Assembly (NCBI GenBank): GCA_003230635.1
Contig: QIFF01000086.1
Coordinates: forward strand, 1 to 7,783
Length of the DNA: 7,783 nt
DNA from: a bacterium
GTDB taxonomy: Bacteria > SZUA-182
Reading direction: 5' to 3'
The position numbers and the translations under genes were made by a program. This document shows, piece after piece, positions 6,829 through 7,783 of this stretch (its first letter is position 1; each line of letters opens with the position of its first letter). The notes under the pieces were generated by a model. That model saw nothing but the letters and a program-made list of their open reading frames with translations. It was not told the DNA's origin and did no database searches.

Positions 6829-7665
6829 ATGTCGGAGAGAAAATCGCAAGTTCCAGTAGTTAATACAGTAGTCGGTGAAACGTTTGATATCACCCTGCAA
6901 TCCATGCAGGGGTCCAGCGGTTACGGCTGGCATTTGGCCAAGATGCCACGATGTTTGACCCTACTGTCTGAACGGATGGAGCCGGTCTTTCCCGAGCGCA
7001 TGATCGGCCCGGTTCGCCACATTTTCACCTTCGTGGCGGTCAGTCCCTGCAAAGACTGCCTGGAGTTCAGCCTGCTGGCGGTATGGAAACCGCTCGAGGT
7101 GGCCGATACCCAGGTGTATGAGGTTTCGATCAGCAAGAAAAAAGCTGATGCAAAGGCGCTGGAGTCGGAAATCGGCAGTGGGAAATTCGTCTCCGGAGTA
7201 TCACATATGAGGCATATGCAGCCGGTACCTCCCTATGGTTTTCCGTCTATAACCGACGAAAATGGCGATCCGACCGTCCATCTACTATATGGATTCCCGC
7301 CCCCGTGCCCGGACTACGGCTTCCCGCAAGTCATCGGCACCTCCGACAAGGATAAGTGCGTGTTAATGTATGGCGTCCCCTGGGGGATGGCACGTAAGAA
7401 AGAAGATTGTATCCTGAAATACGGTTTTCCCGTTGCCGGAGGAGAAAAGCTTGAAAACTGTTTTGTCAAATACGGTTTCCCGCCGGTAGTCAAGTACGGT
7501 TGCCCACCGGTAGTCAAATACGGTTTCCCTACTAAGGTGGTGGAAGACAAAAACAACTGCGTGGTCAAGTACGGTACCCCGGGAGGAATCTCTAAGGACC
7601 CGCAAAACTGTGTCATTAGGTACGGCGTCCCGATAGGATGGGGTAGTCCTTCCAAGGATAAATAA
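6829..7665 (+). CDS. Chagasin-like domain protein with a Cys-YGxP repeat C-terminus
   Basis: The 278-residue protein has no signal peptide or membrane helix. Residues about 14-102 resemble the chagasin / inhibitor I42 fold. VGETFDITL is followed by SSGYGW (29-34) at the place of the NPTTGYxW loop, MIGPVRHIFTF (58-68) at the second loop, and LLAVWKPLE (82-90) at the RPW loop. The inhibitory residues are only partly kept, and a CxxC (C74, C77) is inserted. After a charged linker (102-130), residues 131-278 carry ten YGxP motifs, with Tyr at 136, 154, 163, 181, 198, 215, 223, 231, 248 and 265. Five have a cysteine four residues before the Tyr (C177, C194, C211, C244, C261), mostly with a 17-residue period. 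I do not recognise this repeat. It could be a structural or metal-binding repeat, a protein-binding tail, or a substrate for peptide modification. The gene has its own promoter, runs opposite to the VWA operon and has no visible partner before the window ends. The coding call is firm; the function is not known. Confidence 0.85.
   Translation: MSERKSQVPVVNTVVGETFDITLQSMQGSSGYGWHLAKMPRCLTLLSERMEPVFPERMIGPVRHIFTFVAVSPCKDCLEFSLLAVWKPLEVADTQVYEVSISKKKADAKALESEIGSGKFVSGVSHMRHMQPVPPYGFPSITDENGDPTVHLLYGFPPPCPDYGFPQVIGTSDKDKCVLMYGVPWGMARKKEDCILKYGFPVAGGEKLENCFVKYGFPPVVKYGCPPVVKYGFPTKVVEDKNNCVVKYGTPGGISKDPQNCVIRYGVPIGWGSPSKDK
7465..7529 (+). repeat. 24-bp tandem duplication within the YGxP region
   Basis: Unit 1 (7465-7488) and unit 2 (7489-7512) differ at 3 of 24 positions, and a partial third copy continues to 7529. 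Each encodes VKYGxPPV. The duplication is in frame and adds two YGxP motifs spaced by 8 residues instead of 17. A T-to-G difference in unit 2 turns the Phe of YGFP into C224. Confidence 0.85.
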
Positions 7666-7677
7666 AACTTTCGGGCA

Positions 7678-7783
7678 CCTTGCAAAATGGCTTTTTCGCC
7701 CAATATCTGCGTTATGCTCAAAATTTAATCCTCGGAATATAAGGCATATGCCTGCGGTTAAATTTTTCGCATGCCTTGATCTT
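7678..7783. repeat. Long imperfect palindrome, probably a dispersed repeat cut by the window edge
   Basis: ATGCTCAAAATTTAATCC (7714-7731) is the imperfect inverse of GGTTAAATTTTTCGCAT (7756-7772), around a centre that contains the 12-bp perfect palindrome AGGCATATGCCT (7742-7753). The outer left arm, TTTTTCGCCCAATAT (7692-7706), has the start of a partner in CCTTGATCTT at the window end. I recall elements of this style as abundant intergenic repeats in sulfate-reducing Desulfobacterota. No gene is supported in 7666-7783, and no clear intrinsic terminator for the preceding gene is visible. Confidence 0.6.

Noticed and set aside
6794..6859. A 21-codon upstream reading frame overlapping the start of the YGxP gene
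   Set aside because: It has no convincing ribosome binding site and no recognisable leader-peptide pattern such as a run of one amino acid; probably chance.
7219..7632. CRISPR-like appearance of regularly spaced TACGG words
   Set aside because: The regularity is in frame and reflects the YGxP codons; units vary by codon and there are no spacers of constant length between identical repeats.
7314..7721. A 135-codon minus-strand frame starting in the terminal palindrome
   Set aside because: It is antisense to the YGxP-repeat gene; its apparent repeats (GKPYLTT) are only the complement of the YGxP codons, and its start lies in repeat DNA.

Overview
The window looks like a chromosomal segment of a Gram-negative anaerobe, most plausibly a Desulfobacterota (former Deltaproteobacteria) member. 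That is inferred from the protein families, moderate GC content and the style of its intergenic repeats; no lineage marker gene is present.

Layout. The left 6.5 kb holds three genes on the minus strand, probably one operon transcribed right to left. The first (3420-6491, TTG start) encodes a secreted protein of about 24 tandem 37-residue TPR units. The second (1473-3332, GTG start) is a BatA-type membrane protein with a von Willebrand factor A (VWA) domain. The third (1420 down to the left edge, incomplete) is a membrane protein with a VWA domain, a glutamine-amidotransferase-like domain and the start of a second VWA domain. Spacers are 87 and 52 bp. A strong sigma70-type promoter precedes the TPR gene. 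The combination resembles Bat (aerotolerance) clusters, where VWA membrane proteins and TPR proteins are thought to form envelope assemblies; no MoxR ATPase or DUF58 gene is visible here.

The divergent intergenic region (6492-6828) carries the operon promoter, a 79-bp palindromic dispersed element with perfect 14-bp terminal inverted repeats, and a second sigma70-type promoter reading right.

That second promoter serves a single gene (6829-7665). It encodes a 278-residue protein with a divergent chagasin-like (inhibitor I42) N-terminal domain and an unusual C-terminal half containing ten YGxP motifs, five of them preceded by a cysteine in the pattern C-h-h-[K/R/M]-Y-G-x-P. This is the most novel item in the window. 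Downstream, the window ends inside another long imperfect palindrome, so this gene is bracketed by two different repeat elements. A third repeat type (CACAGAGG units) forms the 3' end of the TPR gene.
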